A DNA stretch of 64,000 nt from Nitrospira sp. (GCA_018242685.1 JAFEBM010000030.1:1-64000); one strand, 5' to 3'; positions 9,514 to 20,322 are shown, counted from the first letter of the stretch. Made by a program: numbers and translations. The notes: generated from the sequence alone by a model not told the origin.

Positions 9514-9813
9514 TCAGTCCGAGCCTTCGGCGGGACCTCGACGAAGCTTCTTACGGAGGCGGGCGAATGATTTCGTCAGTGAACCGTAGACAAGAGTTGA
9601 ACCTGAGTGGTCTTCAGAAGGTCTGAGGTCCGCAGCGATCGGGCGCATCAAATTTTTCTTTGCAGAAAACCGGCTCACGTCGATCCAGGCTTCGCATCCG
9701 ATCGAGATTGGTTCCACTTTGAGTGAGTAGGAGAGTTGCTGTTCGCTGGAATAGTTAAAGAGGAAAGCCATCTTGTTCTTCATAAACTTCTGCCCGCCGC
9801 GACTCGCTCTCAT
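9514..9813 (-). CDS. Hypothetical small protein
   Basis: An open frame of about 100 codons with no family I recognise. It contains a stretch resembling a small beta-rich domain (MAFLFNYSSEQQLSYSLKVE) and a very basic C-terminus (ARLRKKLRRGP). The frame can be extended to a TTG at 9843; I prefer the ATG at 9813, and an ATG near 9783 is also possible. No start has a strong ribosome binding site. It stands alone on its strand between the efflux block and the haemoglobin operon, so there is no context to suggest a role. It could be a chance frame. Confidence 0.35.
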   Translation of the reverse strand: MRASRGGQKFMKNKMAFLFNYSSEQQLSYSLKVEPISIGCEAWIDVSRFSAKKNLMRPIAADLRPSEDHSGSTLVYGSLTKSFARLRKKLRRGPAEGSD

Positions 9814-10020
9814 TTTGGGTGGAGCAAGGAGAATGCCACCCAAATGAAGGAACAGTTTGGTCGGTTTTTTCGTTCATCGTGTTGATTTTGAAAGATAACG
9901 GTTTCTCATGCGGATCTCATGAAGATCGAGTCCCTGTATCCGGAAGGATGCAGCGATGTATCCCAACGTACAGGGGAGTAATCCAAATGGAACTGTTCGC
10001 CAGTGCAGGAGGCGTGGGGG

Positions 10021-10440
10021 CTAGAATTCTCCTGCGTTCACTTCTCTGACTCGTTCGGCTGGGATGCTGAGTGCGGCTAAGAGGTAGTCTTTAAATTGGG
10101 TGCTATACGGTTGGACGGCGAGCGCTCGTTGCATACAGAGCAACCAGGCATCGCGCTCTTCGTACCCAATGGGAAACTGCTTGTGGAATGCTGGAATGCT
10201 GATCGGCCCATAGTGCTGCTGAAATAGCTTGGGGCCTCCAAGCCAGCCGCAGAGAAAATAGGTAAGTTTCTTGCGTGATTCGGTTAAATCTGGAGGATGC
10301 ATGCTTCTGATGGTTTCAGCCTCAGGCAGCGTATCCATATTGCTGTAGAACTCGTCCACCAAGCGAGTGATTCCCGCGAGTTCACCTGCTTTTTGATACG
10401 GAGTGGTTTGCACGCTGTCTTCCTGTTTACCAACGGACAT
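10021..10440 (-). CDS. glbO: Group II truncated haemoglobin (TrHbO/GlbO type)
   Basis: A 139-residue 2-on-2 globin. The diagnostic run is present: helix B with Tyr (LVDEFYSNMD), the CD/E region FLCGWLGGPKLF, then HYGPISIPAFHKQFPIG, where the His before KQFPIG is the proximal haem ligand, and ERDAWLLCM with the Trp at G8 typical of group II. Such proteins bind oxygen or nitric oxide and are linked to oxygen supply or NO and peroxide handling; the specific role here is inference. It is the last gene of a minus-strand run (TPR protein, receiver-YgfZ fusion, globin) with 21 bp to the gene before it. Confidence 0.93.
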   Translation of the reverse strand: MSVGKQEDSVQTTPYQKAGELAGITRLVDEFYSNMDTLPEAETIRSMHPPDLTESRKKLTYFLCGWLGGPKLFQQHYGPISIPAFHKQFPIGYEERDAWLLCMQRALAVQPYSTQFKDYLLAALSIPAERVREVNAGEF

Positions 10441-10461
10441 AGGTCTTCGTGGGGCCTGGTG

Positions 10462-11967
10462 TTAAGGTTTGACGTAGAAGGGTAGGATCTGAACGGTGGC
10501 CGGATGTCTGCCGCTCTCGAATTCCACGGTCAGTTCCGTGCCGGGTTTGCTGAAATCGCGCAGAGGAAATCCGAATGCAATGGTTTTGTTGAATTGAGGT
10601 GAACGGACGGCGCTGCTGATCCACCCCACCTCACGATCACCGCTGTACAGTTTGGCGCCATGCGGCGGAACGATTGAATCCTTGAGCGCCAGCCCGACCA
10701 GCTTGCGGCGCACGTTGCCGTAGGTATCCATGCGCGCCACGACTTCTTGTCCCGGATAGCACCCTTTGTTCAGGCTGAAAGCTTTTTCCTCAAGATTCGC
10801 TTCGGGCGGGACAATCTCTTCGTTCAAATCCGACCCGGCCTTCGGGAGGCCCGCTTCAATGCGCAACGCTTCTCGTGCGTGGGTTCCGATTGTCTTCATG
10901 CCGAACTTGTCTCCAGCCTGCATGGCGCTGGTCCAAGCGGTTAGGAGGCTGTCCGTGGAGAGCAGCACTTCAATATCAATTTCTCCCGTTTCTTCGGTGC
11001 GTGACACCAGGGCGTGATGTCCGCCGATCTGCGCTGTGACAAAATCGACAGGCTTCAAGTCCGTGACGTCCACACCGAACGCGGATTGCACCACATGCGG
11101 GGCCTTCGGTCCGCTGATCAACAGCAGTCCCCAACTCTCAGCACAGTTTTCCATCTTGGCTTTGGTCCCGTAGAGCAGGAATTTGCGTAGGGCCTGGAAC
11201 GTGGTGTCCCCGATCTCGCCGACGTCTTCCAGCATGACGGCCTCTGTTTGCATGTACAGGCGGAAGTACGTGAGCATCTTGCCTTTGTGGGTCAAGAAGC
11301 TGGAATAGCGGCCTTGCCCCGGTTGGAGGGGAAGGATGTCGTTGCTGATGACGCTTTGTAGCCACTTCACGCGATCCTCGCCCGTGACTCGGAGCTTGCC
11401 ACGATGGGAGAGATCGGCTATCCCCACCGTCTGGCGGACGGCACGATGTTCGGCCGCAACATCGCCATAGTGGGCCGGTATTTCCCAACCGGTGACTTCC
11501 TCAAACGTCGCTCCAAGTTGGGCATGTTGTCCATGAAGCCGGGATCGTTTCACCGACTTCTCGTTTGGCGTTGCGCTGGGTGGCGATTGCTGAGGCTTGA
11601 CAGCGAGGACTTCTTCCACGAGATCTTTTGTCCGAGCAGAAAACTCGTTGCGGGAGACCACCTTCGTTACGCCAAGCGCTTTGGCACGGTTCCAGGTATC
11701 GACTTCTTCATGATTGGCAAAGGCCAGCGTCGGAATGTTCTTCAACCGCGGATCGGCTTTCAGCTGTTCCAACGACTGAAAGGCGTTAAGGGTCTGGTCG
11801 TTCATGTTGAAGATGATCATCCCTGGGCCGGCAGACAAGGCTTTGTCGACAATATCCTGTTGTGTACGGGCTTTTTCAAGCTGGTATTCCGGTTGGCGTA
11901 ATGCGTCCCGGACTTTGGTGTAGAAAAACAGATCGGTAATGGTGACGAGAATAATTTTTGGACTCAT
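10462..11967 (-). CDS. Receiver-like domain fused to a YgfZ/GcvT-like folate-binding protein
   Basis: A 501-residue two-part protein. Residues 1-125 look like a response-regulator receiver fold, but the usual phospho-acceptor position lies in IIFNMND, with Asn where Asp is expected, so phosphorylation is doubtful. After a linker (about 125-150), the rest is a YgfZ/GcvT-like domain carrying the signature KGCYPGQEVVAR. YgfZ proteins are tetrahydrofolate-dependent helpers in iron-sulfur cluster maintenance. The gene lies 12 bp after the TPR gene and 21 bp before a truncated haemoglobin, which suggests a shared function, perhaps protecting Fe-S enzymes from oxygen or NO. The fusion is unusual. 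The start ATG has a GAGGT just before it. Confidence 0.88.
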   Translation of the reverse strand: MSPKIILVTITDLFFYTKVRDALRQPEYQLEKARTQQDIVDKALSAGPGMIIFNMNDQTLNAFQSLEQLKADPRLKNIPTLAFANHEEVDTWNRAKALGVTKVVSRNEFSARTKDLVEEVLAVKPQQSPPSATPNEKSVKRSRLHGQHAQLGATFEEVTGWEIPAHYGDVAAEHRAVRQTVGIADLSHRGKLRVTGEDRVKWLQSVISNDILPLQPGQGRYSSFLTHKGKMLTYFRLYMQTEAVMLEDVGEIGDTTFQALRKFLLYGTKAKMENCAESWGLLLISGPKAPHVVQSAFGVDVTDLKPVDFVTAQIGGHHALVSRTEETGEIDIEVLLSTDSLLTAWTSAMQAGDKFGMKTIGTHAREALRIEAGLPKAGSDLNEEIVPPEANLEEKAFSLNKGCYPGQEVVARMDTYGNVRRKLVGLALKDSIVPPHGAKLYSGDREVGWISSAVRSPQFNKTIAFGFPLRDFSKPGTELTVEFESGRHPATVQILPFYVKP

Positions 11968-11979
11968 ACCTCAACCTAC

Positions 11980-12495
11980 CTAATTCAGCGAACTGACCAA
12001 CCGTCCGAGCGCCTTCTTGGCCAAAACGTAGTTTGGGTCCAAGGCGAGCGCTCTCTTATACGAATCGATGGCCTCGGTCCAGTTCCCTTTTCGTTCGTAC
12101 ACGCGGCCGAGATTGAGATGCGGAAAGGCCGGGCTCTCGTAGCGTTTGGCCTGTATCGCCTTCTGAAACCAGGGAATGGCTTCGTCGAATTCACCTTTCT
12201 CGATCAGATACGCGCCGATATCATTGTAGGGATTGCCGAAGTCCGGGTCCTGCACGATGGCCTTGTGACATTCCTCGATCGCCTCGTCAATCCGTCCCAT
12301 CCAGCTATAGGTCCACCCCAAAAACGTGTAGGCTTCGGCAGTGGGATAGGTGGCAAGCGATCTCTTGTACAGGTTCACGGCCTCTTCCAGTTCACGCTTC
12401 ATCTGTTGCTCATAGGCTTGCTGAAAGAGGTCCCACGCCTGGCGTTTATCTTCCTCACGCCCTTCGCCTTGGATCAAAAAATCTTGAATATCCAT
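11980..12495 (-). CDS. Tetratricopeptide-repeat protein
   Basis: A soluble 171-residue protein made of about four TPR units from residue 20 to the end (AYTFLGWTYSWMGRIDEAIE, NPYNDIGAYLIEKGEFDEAI and LNLGRVYERKGNWTEAIDSY are repeat cores). TPRs mediate protein-protein contact; no enzymatic domain is present. It leads the minus-strand run TPR, receiver-YgfZ, globin. Its start codon directly abuts the palindromic repeat element at 12496-12621, and no Shine-Dalgarno sequence is visible before the ATG, so the element may have replaced the native leader. Confidence 0.88.
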   Translation of the reverse strand: MDIQDFLIQGEGREEDKRQAWDLFQQAYEQQMKRELEEAVNLYKRSLATYPTAEAYTFLGWTYSWMGRIDEAIEECHKAIVQDPDFGNPYNDIGAYLIEKGEFDEAIPWFQKAIQAKRYESPAFPHLNLGRVYERKGNWTEAIDSYKRALALDPNYVLAKKALGRLVSSLN

Positions 12496-12621
12496 GATCA
12501 GGCTGCTGAAAAAGGTCTCCGGCTTCGTTCTCGATCGTGCGGACTCCTCAACGTACTAAGAAGTACGCCTCCGGGTCCACACTTTCTGCGGCCTTGTCGG
12601 ATGACCTTTTTGATCAGCCTG
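12496..12621. repeat. Palindromic intergenic element (REP/MITE-like)
   Basis: A 126-bp element bounded by imperfect inverted repeats: left arm CAGGCTGCTGAAAAAGGTC (12499-12517), right arm GACCTTTTTGATCAGCCTG (12603-12621), which pair along nearly their whole length. A second perfect hairpin sits inside, CGTACT-AAGA-AGTACG (12552-12567). It fills most of the gap between the thiazole synthase and TPR genes. It encodes nothing. The structure fits a REP-like or non-autonomous mobile element, or a folded RNA that could separate thi operon transcription from the genes behind it. I saw no second copy in the window. Confidence 0.7.
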
Positions 12622-12649
12622 TCGGCCGCTGAGGCGTTACTCTATTTCT

Positions 12650-13450
12650 TTACTCTTGTTTCAGTTTCTTCTTAATCAGCTCCGCTCCATATCGTCCGGA
12701 CAGCAGCATCGAGCCGAAGGCCGGGCCCATTCTTGGGGTGCCGTACACGGCGGCGACGGCCAATCCGATGACGAAACAATGGGGATATACTTCGCCGGTA
12801 CGGTCCATGACCTCTTCTTCGGATCGCGCAACCCACATCGCGCCGTTTCCTGGGACCGTATTATACAGGTTTCGCTTGTGAAGGAGCTCAACCAGAACTG
12901 CGTCGTGGCCGGTGGCGTCAACGACGATTTTGCTCTCAAGGGCGATGGGATCGACGTGGATGAGATCATGACCGGCCATCTCGACGGTGGTGCTGTTGAC
13001 GACGACACCTTCCAATAGGCCGTCATTGCGCAGGATGAGGTCCACCACTCGCGTCAGGTTCATGATCTTCGCGCCGGCATTGTACGCGGCAGCAATCAAG
13101 GCTCCTGTGGCGTGCGGTGGATCGACCATATACATCCCCTCGCACTCTTTGATCTTCTTGCAAGGCACGCCGATCTCTTCGAGGATTTCATTCGCGGGTT
13201 CGCAGATCGTCGCCTTGTTCATGAGATATCCGCCGGACCAAAATCCACCACCGAGCGCCAGGCTTTGCTCGATGAGGACTGTGCGAAATCCCATCGCGGC
13301 CAAATCATGCGCGCAAATAAGTCCGGATGGTCCCGCACCGACGATGATGACGTCGCTTTCGATCAGCTGATCAAATTCTTTATAGTACTCCCGGGCGATG
13401 TGCCGGGTGATATCTCGTTCACGTAACGGGGCAGGTTTCGGTTTGGCCAT
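12650..13450 (-). CDS. thi4: Thiazole synthase, Thi4 family (ADP-thiazole synthase)
   Basis: A 266-residue FAD/NAD-fold protein of the Thi4 family, making the thiazole half of thiamine from NAD and glycine. Seen: the dinucleotide-binding motif SDVIIVGAGPSGLICAHDLA near residue 32, GGGFWSGGYLMNKATI, and the C-terminal GMYMVDPPHATGALI and PRMGPAFGSMLLSG. In the segment DATGHDAVLVELLHKRN the position that in suicide-type (yeast) Thi4 is the sulfur-donating Cys appears to be His, as in archaeal sulfide-using enzymes; this alignment is by eye. Ten bp after thiC in one transcript controlled by the TPP riboswitch. AGGAG precedes the ATG. Confidence 0.9.
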   Translation of the reverse strand: MAKPKPAPLRERDITRHIAREYYKEFDQLIESDVIIVGAGPSGLICAHDLAAMGFRTVLIEQSLALGGGFWSGGYLMNKATICEPANEILEEIGVPCKKIKECEGMYMVDPPHATGALIAAAYNAGAKIMNLTRVVDLILRNDGLLEGVVVNSTTVEMAGHDLIHVDPIALESKIVVDATGHDAVLVELLHKRNLYNTVPGNGAMWVARSEEEVMDRTGEVYPHCFVIGLAVAAVYGTPRMGPAFGSMLLSGRYGAELIKKKLKQE

Positions 13451-13459
13451 GTGGTGCTC

Positions 13460-15376
<1,917 letters not shown>

Positions 15377-15426
15377 TCATGGTTGATCGATAGGCGGAGC
15401 CAAAAGTTGACGTGGCATTCCGGCAA

Positions 15427-15463
15427 TAAAAAAGCCGCTTTCCCAGGGTTAGGGAACGCGGCT
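15427..15463 (-). terminator. Rho-independent terminator of the thiC leader
   Basis: On the minus strand AGCCGCGTTCCC (15452-15463) pairs with GGGAAAGCGGCT (15433-15444) and is followed by six T (15427-15432). It lies between the TPP riboswitch and thiC, so it is the expression platform. Immediately before it, GTGAGGGTC (15464-15472) is exactly complementary to GACCCTCAC within the aptamer (15523-15531), a plausible alternative pairing that would form when TPP is absent. Confidence 0.88.
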
Positions 15464-15484
15464 GACCCTCACGAGATCCGCTTT

Positions 15485-15570
15485 CGTCCGGCTTCCCTAC
15501 GCTGGTATTACCCAGGTCAGGTTGTGAGGGTCGTCCGATCATTCGGACTCTCAGCCTCAAGGCCCCCCTA
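15485..15570 (-). promoter_or_regulatory. TPP riboswitch (THI element)
   Basis: Read on the minus strand, the leader shows the conserved thi-box parts in order: GGGGGGCC, GGCTGAGAG, then ACCCTCACAACCTGA, CTGGGTAATACCAGCG and TAGGGAAGC. These are the pyrimidine- and pyrophosphate-binding arms of the TPP aptamer. A terminator follows before thiC, so control is by transcription attenuation: bound TPP should end transcription of thiC-thi4. Confidence 0.95.
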
Positions 15571-15691
15571 GCTCTAGCTATTGACGCTGATCGTATTCCT
15601 CGGAGATGAGCCAAGTCAATCGGTTATTAGACCCATTCCGCCTACCATCCTTTGGGTGACTGACTAGGACTTTTCCTCATAGGGCCATTCG

Positions 15692-15720
15692 TTGATTGTG
15701 AGGGGAGGCTATCGTAGAAT
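15692..15720 (+). promoter_or_regulatory. Sigma-70-type promoter for nadA
   Basis: TTGATT (15692-15697) and TAGAAT (15715-15720) are 17 bp apart, with the expected start of transcription about 20 bp before the chosen GTG of nadA. A partial copy of the CTAGGA-N4-TCCT box (15664-15679) lies 35 bp before the -10, the same distance as in front of the RND pump, but its second half-site is poor. Confidence 0.45.
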
Positions 15721-15748
15721 GAATTCCCTTACGGTTGGAGGAATTATT

Positions 15749-16852
15749 GTGACGGCTACTGCGACAGTATCGAGGCCAATCACCGAGTACCAGACGCAGC
15801 CGGCGGAGGAATTATATCGCCGGACGGCAGCGGCGAAGAGTACGCTTGGTGAGCGAGTGATGATTCTGGGCCACAATTACCAGCGGGATGAAGTCATTCA
15901 GCATGCCGATTTTCGCGGTGACTCGCTTATGTTGTCGAAATTGGCCGCCGAACGCTCGGAACGCCCCCACATCGTCTTTTGTGGCGTGCACTTTATGGCC
16001 GAGACGGCGGACATCCTCAGCCGTTCTCAACAAACAGTGATCCTGCCGGACATGGCTGCTGGTTGCTCGATGGCTGATATGGCGGCGATCGAACAGGTTG
16101 ACCAGTGTTGGGAAGCATTGGGACGTGTGGTTCCCGTGGAAGACACCGTGATGCCGGCGGTCTATGTCAACTCCGCGGCGGTGCTCAAGGCGTTTTGTGG
16201 CGAGCATGGAGGAATCACCTGCACGTCATCCAATGCGAAAGCGGTGATTGAATGGTGCTGGGCCAGGCGAGAAAAAATCCTCTTCTTTCCTGATGAACAC
16301 TTGGGCCGTAATACGGCGAACAAAATGGGCGTTCCCCGCGAACAGATGATCGTGTGGGACCCCTACCAACCCAACGGCGGGAATACCAAGGAGGCTATCA
16401 AACGAGCCACACTGATCTTATGGAAAGGTCATTGCAGCGTCCATCAAATGTTTCAACCGGTCCATGTGGATCATTTCCGCAAGCAGTATCCGGACGGCAA
16501 CGTCATTGTGCATCCAGAATGCCACGAAAACGTGGTCAATAAGGCGGATCTCATCGGATCGACCGAGTTCATCATTCGTACGGTGACCGCCGCGCCGGCC
16601 GGCACGGCGTGGGCAATTGGGACGGAACTGAATCTCGTCAATCGACTGAAGCATGAACTCACCGATAAAAAAGTGTTCTTCCTGTCATCCACGGTCTGTC
16701 AGTGCGCCACCATGTTCCGAATCGATGCAGCACACCTCTGCTGGGCCATGGAGAATCTGGCCGAAGGCCAGGTCGTCAACCGCATCGTGGTACCGGAAGA
16801 CGACAAGCGCTGGGCGAAGGTTGCATTGGACCGCATGATGGCCATCAGTTAG
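15749..16852 (+). CDS. nadA: Quinolinate synthase
   Basis: Condenses iminoaspartate with dihydroxyacetone phosphate to quinolinate in NAD synthesis, using a [4Fe-4S] cluster. All landmarks are present: ILGHNYQRDEVIQ, DSLMLSK, FCGVHFMAETADIL, GCSMADMA, ITCTSSNA, HPECHENV and STVCQCATMFRID, including three conserved cysteines (CTSS, PECH, TVCQ). I chose the GTG at 15749 because GGAGG stands about 7 bp before it, giving 367 residues; an ATG at 15692 is in frame but has no such signal and overlaps the promoter. No nadB or nadC is adjacent. Confidence 0.95.
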   Translation: MTATATVSRPITEYQTQPAEELYRRTAAAKSTLGERVMILGHNYQRDEVIQHADFRGDSLMLSKLAAERSERPHIVFCGVHFMAETADILSRSQQTVILPDMAAGCSMADMAAIEQVDQCWEALGRVVPVEDTVMPAVYVNSAAVLKAFCGEHGGITCTSSNAKAVIEWCWARREKILFFPDEHLGRNTANKMGVPREQMIVWDPYQPNGGNTKEAIKRATLILWKGHCSVHQMFQPVHVDHFRKQYPDGNVIVHPECHENVVNKADLIGSTEFIIRTVTAAPAGTAWAIGTELNLVNRLKHELTDKKVFFLSSTVCQCATMFRIDAAHLCWAMENLAEGQVVNRIVVPEDDKRWAKVALDRMMAIS

Positions 16853-16941
16853 GGCTGGTGCCTCCCCCCTTCCTTCCGGTATAGTCCTTTGATCCCGTAA
16901 GATCATTAGATCATTCGGTGAATACTCGGGTCCCATTGTCT

Positions 16942-19755
16942 ATGGATTACAAATCAACGCTCAATCTTCCCAAAACCGATTTCCCGATGAAGGCCAATCT
17001 GCCGCAGCGCGAGCCGGAGATGCTGACCTGGTGGGAACAACAAAAGCTCTATGAGCAGATTCAGACGATGGGGCATGGACGGCCTCGGTATGTGCTCCAC
17101 GATGGCCCTCCCTATGCCAACGGACGTATTCACATCGGTCATGGGTTGAACTACGTCCTAAAGGACATCATCGTCAAGTCGAAGACAATGTCAGGTTATC
17201 AAACCCCTTTTGTGCCGGGTTGGGATTGTCACGGCCTGCCGATTGAACACCAAGTGATGAAGGACCTCGGGGAGAAGAAACGGGATCTGGATGCTCTTGC
17301 CATCCGCAAACTCTGCAAAGAATACGCGGGAAAACATGTCACTCTCCAGGGAGAAGAATTTAAGCGACTGGGAGTGCTGGGTGACTGGCAGCAGCCCTAC
17401 TTGACGATGACGCCGAGCTATGAAGCCACGATCATTCGTGAGTTTGGAAAATTCGTTGAGCGGGGCGGAGTCTACAAGGGCCTCAAGCCGGTTCTCTGGT
17501 GCACGCAGGACCAGACGGCATTGGCGGAAGCGGAAGTGGAGTATGGCGACCACACGTCGCCATCAATCTATGTGAGGTTCCCGGTCGTCACCTCACCGCC
17601 GGTTCTCGGTCAGACTTTCCCTGGCATTTCCTTTCCCGAAGGACTGAAGCTGGTTTCCGTCGTTATCTGGACGACGACACCCTGGACTCTTCCGGCGAAT
17701 CAAGCCGTCTGTCTTCATCGTGACATCGACTATGCATTTGTGCAGGTGGGAGATGAACTTCTCGTTATGGCCGAGAAGTTGATCGAGAGCGTGGCCAACG
17801 CTTGCAAGTTCGAAGACTATCGGGTGTTGGGGGTGAAGAAGGGCGGTGAGGGGTTCGAGGGGTTGGAGACCCAACGTCCGTTGTCTACCGGCTTGTCGCC
17901 GATTCTGCTCGGTGATTTTGTGACTCTCGATCAAGGGACCGGCTGTGTCCACATTGCGCCAGGACATGGTATGGAGGACTATCTCCTCGTGCTTGAGTAC
18001 AACGCCAAGGCTTCATCCGGTGAACGGCTCGAAATCCTGGCACCGGTCGACAATGCTGGACGGTTCACGCAGGTCGTGAAGGAATTCGCCGGCCAACATG
18101 TGTTGAAGGCCAATCCGAAAATCGTGGACTACCTGCAGGCGAATGGACGTTTGCTCGGGCACGGATCGTTGAACCATTCATATCCCCACTGTTGGCGGTG
18201 CAAGAGCCCGGTGATCTTTCGTGCGACCGAGCAGTGGTTCGTGTCCATGGAGACAAACGATTTGCGGAGGGAAGCTCTGGCCGAGATCGAACGGGTTGAA
18301 TGGATTCCGAGTTACGGCCGTGACCGGATTTTCGGCATGATTGAAAACCGGCCGGATTGGTGTCTGTCACGTCAGCGTGTGTGGGGCGTACCGATCCCGG
18401 GGTTCACCTGTAAGACCTGTCGTCATGTGCTCGCAGACCCAGTCGTTATCGAACACATCGCGGTCTTAATGGAAGCTAAGGGGGCAGACCTCTGGTTTGA
18501 ACGATCTGCCGGTGAGCTGTTGCCGGCCGGCACGAAGTGTCCGCAGTGTGGCGGAGATCAATTGGAGAAAGAGCAGGATATTCTCGATGTCTGGTTCGAA
18601 TCGGGCGTGAGCTATGCCGCTGTATTGAAGCCGAGGAAGTGGTGGCCGGCCGATCTGTATCTCGAAGGGTCCGATCAGCATCGCGGCTGGTTTCATAGTG
18701 CCTTGCTGGCAGGGGTAGTCACAGACCGACGGGCACCCTACAAGACAGTGGTCACGCATGGTTTCGTCGTTGACGATCATGGCAAGAAGATGTCGAAATC
18801 GGCTTGGAACGGCGTGGCACCCCATGAAATCATCAAGCAGCACGGGGCGGAAATCTTTCGGCTATGGGTCGCTGCCCAGAATTATCAAGACGATATACGC
18901 ATCTCTACCACCATCATGGCGCAACTCATCGAAGCCTATCGGAAGATCCGTAACACCTGCCGGTTTCTCTTGAGTAATCTGTACGATTTCGATCCGGCGA
19001 CACATCGTGTCCCCTATGAAAAACTGCCGGAGCTGGATCGATGGGCGTTGCTACGTCTCGGTGAACTGATCACGAAAGTGCGGCGAGCCTATGAAGACTT
19101 TGAGTTTCACACGATCTTTCATGCATTGAACAACTTCTGCTCCGTCGATTTGAGCGCCGTCTATCTCGATATTTTGAAAGACCGGCTCTATACGTTTCGC
19201 AAGGACGCACATGAGCGTCGCAGCTCCCAGACCGTCCTGTACGACATCGTTGTGGCTATGGCAAAACTTATGGCGCCGGTGTTGAGTTTTACGGCGGAGG
19301 AGATCTGGCGAACGCTGGCTGCGCAGGTACCGGGCAGTCTAGGAACGGCCAGTGTGCATCTCGCCTCGTTTCCCGATCTCGATCCGGCTTGGGCCGATGC
19401 GAAGCTGGCCGAGCGTTGGGAGCGATTGTTGAAGTATCGTACCCAGGCGCAGGGGGTGCTGGAAGAGAGCCGCCGAGAGAAGACGATCGGTTCTTCTTTG
19501 GAAGCTCATGTGCGCATCGAAGCCAATGCCGATAATTTCCGATTTTTAAAGCCGTACGAACAAGACCTCAGCGCCCTGTTCATCGTCTCGAAAGTGATGT
19601 TAACGCAAAGCCCGGAAGGTGGAGAACCGCTTCGTGTGACGGTGTCGAAATCACAAGCGGGGAAGTGCGAACGTTGCTGGAACTATCGAGAAGCGGTCGG
19701 CAAGGACGCCGCCCATCCAACATTGTGCGATCGATGTGTGGAGGCGATCCGTTGA
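16942..19755 (+). CDS. ileS: Isoleucyl-tRNA synthetase
   Basis: Class I aminoacyl-tRNA synthetase, 937 residues from the ATG at 16942 (a GTG at 16918 is in frame). The HIGH motif is in YANGRIHIGHGLNYV, the KMSKS motif in HGKKMSKSAWNG; the CP1 editing domain shows TTTPWTLPANQAV and GTGCVHIAPGHGMEDY; a C-terminal zinc finger (CERCWNYR and CDRC) closes the protein as in bacterial-type IleRS. The next gene, lspA, starts inside its stop codon; ileS-lspA is a common bacterial pairing. I saw no T-box or other leader. Confidence 0.97.
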   Translation: MDYKSTLNLPKTDFPMKANLPQREPEMLTWWEQQKLYEQIQTMGHGRPRYVLHDGPPYANGRIHIGHGLNYVLKDIIVKSKTMSGYQTPFVPGWDCHGLPIEHQVMKDLGEKKRDLDALAIRKLCKEYAGKHVTLQGEEFKRLGVLGDWQQPYLTMTPSYEATIIREFGKFVERGGVYKGLKPVLWCTQDQTALAEAEVEYGDHTSPSIYVRFPVVTSPPVLGQTFPGISFPEGLKLVSVVIWTTTPWTLPANQAVCLHRDIDYAFVQVGDELLVMAEKLIESVANACKFEDYRVLGVKKGGEGFEGLETQRPLSTGLSPILLGDFVTLDQGTGCVHIAPGHGMEDYLLVLEYNAKASSGERLEILAPVDNAGRFTQVVKEFAGQHVLKANPKIVDYLQANGRLLGHGSLNHSYPHCWRCKSPVIFRATEQWFVSMETNDLRREALAEIERVEWIPSYGRDRIFGMIENRPDWCLSRQRVWGVPIPGFTCKTCRHVLADPVVIEHIAVLMEAKGADLWFERSAGELLPAGTKCPQCGGDQLEKEQDILDVWFESGVSYAAVLKPRKWWPADLYLEGSDQHRGWFHSALLAGVVTDRRAPYKTVVTHGFVVDDHGKKMSKSAWNGVAPHEIIKQHGAEIFRLWVAAQNYQDDIRISTTIMAQLIEAYRKIRNTCRFLLSNLYDFDPATHRVPYEKLPELDRWALLRLGELITKVRRAYEDFEFHTIFHALNNFCSVDLSAVYLDILKDRLYTFRKDAHERRSSQTVLYDIVVAMAKLMAPVLSFTAEEIWRTLAAQVPGSLGTASVHLASFPDLDPAWADAKLAERWERLLKYRTQAQGVLEESRREKTIGSSLEAHVRIEANADNFRFLKPYEQDLSALFIVSKVMLTQSPEGGEPLRVTVSKSQAGKCERCWNYREAVGKDAAHPTLCDRCVEAIR

Positions 19756-20285
19756 GTGCGTCAGGCCTTCGCAATCTGGCGCTCGCGTCGGTGACCGGCA
19801 GCATCATTTTTCTGGATCAGCTGACCAAACAGCAGATCATGCAAACCATGCGGCTTCATGAATCGATCTCCGTCATTCCCAATCTCCTCAGTTTGACCTA
19901 TATCCGAAATCCCGGGGCGGCATTCGGTCTGCTGGCCGGAAGCAGTAACGCGTTTCGGATGGTCTTTTTCGGGTTGACGTCGCTGTTTGCCCTTGGGTTG
20001 CTTGGGACGATTTTGTTACGGATGCCGGAAGAAGATTGGATGGGTCGTGTCAGTGTGGCGGCAATTCTCGGCGGCGCAATCGGCAACCTCATCGATCGGC
20101 TGCGATTTGGAGAAGTGATCGACTTTTTGGATGTCTATGTCGACAACTATCACTGGCCTGCGTTCAATATTGCGGACTCTGCGATCACCGTCGGAGTGAT
20201 CTTCCTGATCATTCACTTTGCCTTTGAGAAACGAACCGATCCTCCTCCTGCTTCGGAAACTTCTTCCGTCCCTCAAGACCGGTAG
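19752..20285 (+). CDS. lspA: Lipoprotein signal peptidase (signal peptidase II)
   Basis: Membrane aspartyl protease that removes signal peptides from prolipoproteins. It has four hydrophobic segments, the N-terminal DQLTK motif (FLDQLTKQQI), RNPGAAFG, and the two catalytic aspartates in GNLIDRLRFGEVIDFLDVY and FNIADSAITVGV. I place the start at TTG 19752, where GGAGG lies 7 bp upstream and the start overlaps the ileS stop, giving 177 residues, the family's usual size. It would serve the several small lipoproteins in this window. Confidence 0.95.
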   Translation: MSASGLRNLALASVTGSIIFLDQLTKQQIMQTMRLHESISVIPNLLSLTYIRNPGAAFGLLAGSSNAFRMVFFGLTSLFALGLLGTILLRMPEEDWMGRVSVAAILGGAIGNLIDRLRFGEVIDFLDVYVDNYHWPAFNIADSAITVGVIFLIIHFAFEKRTDPPPASETSSVPQDR

Positions 20286-20322
20286 CCTGATCCCCGTGCG
20301 ATGAGCCTGCGCTCTTGAATGA

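Noticed and set aside
16853-16941. A T-box or other leader before ileS
   Set aside because: The gap is under 90 bp and shows neither the T-box sequence nor a terminator.
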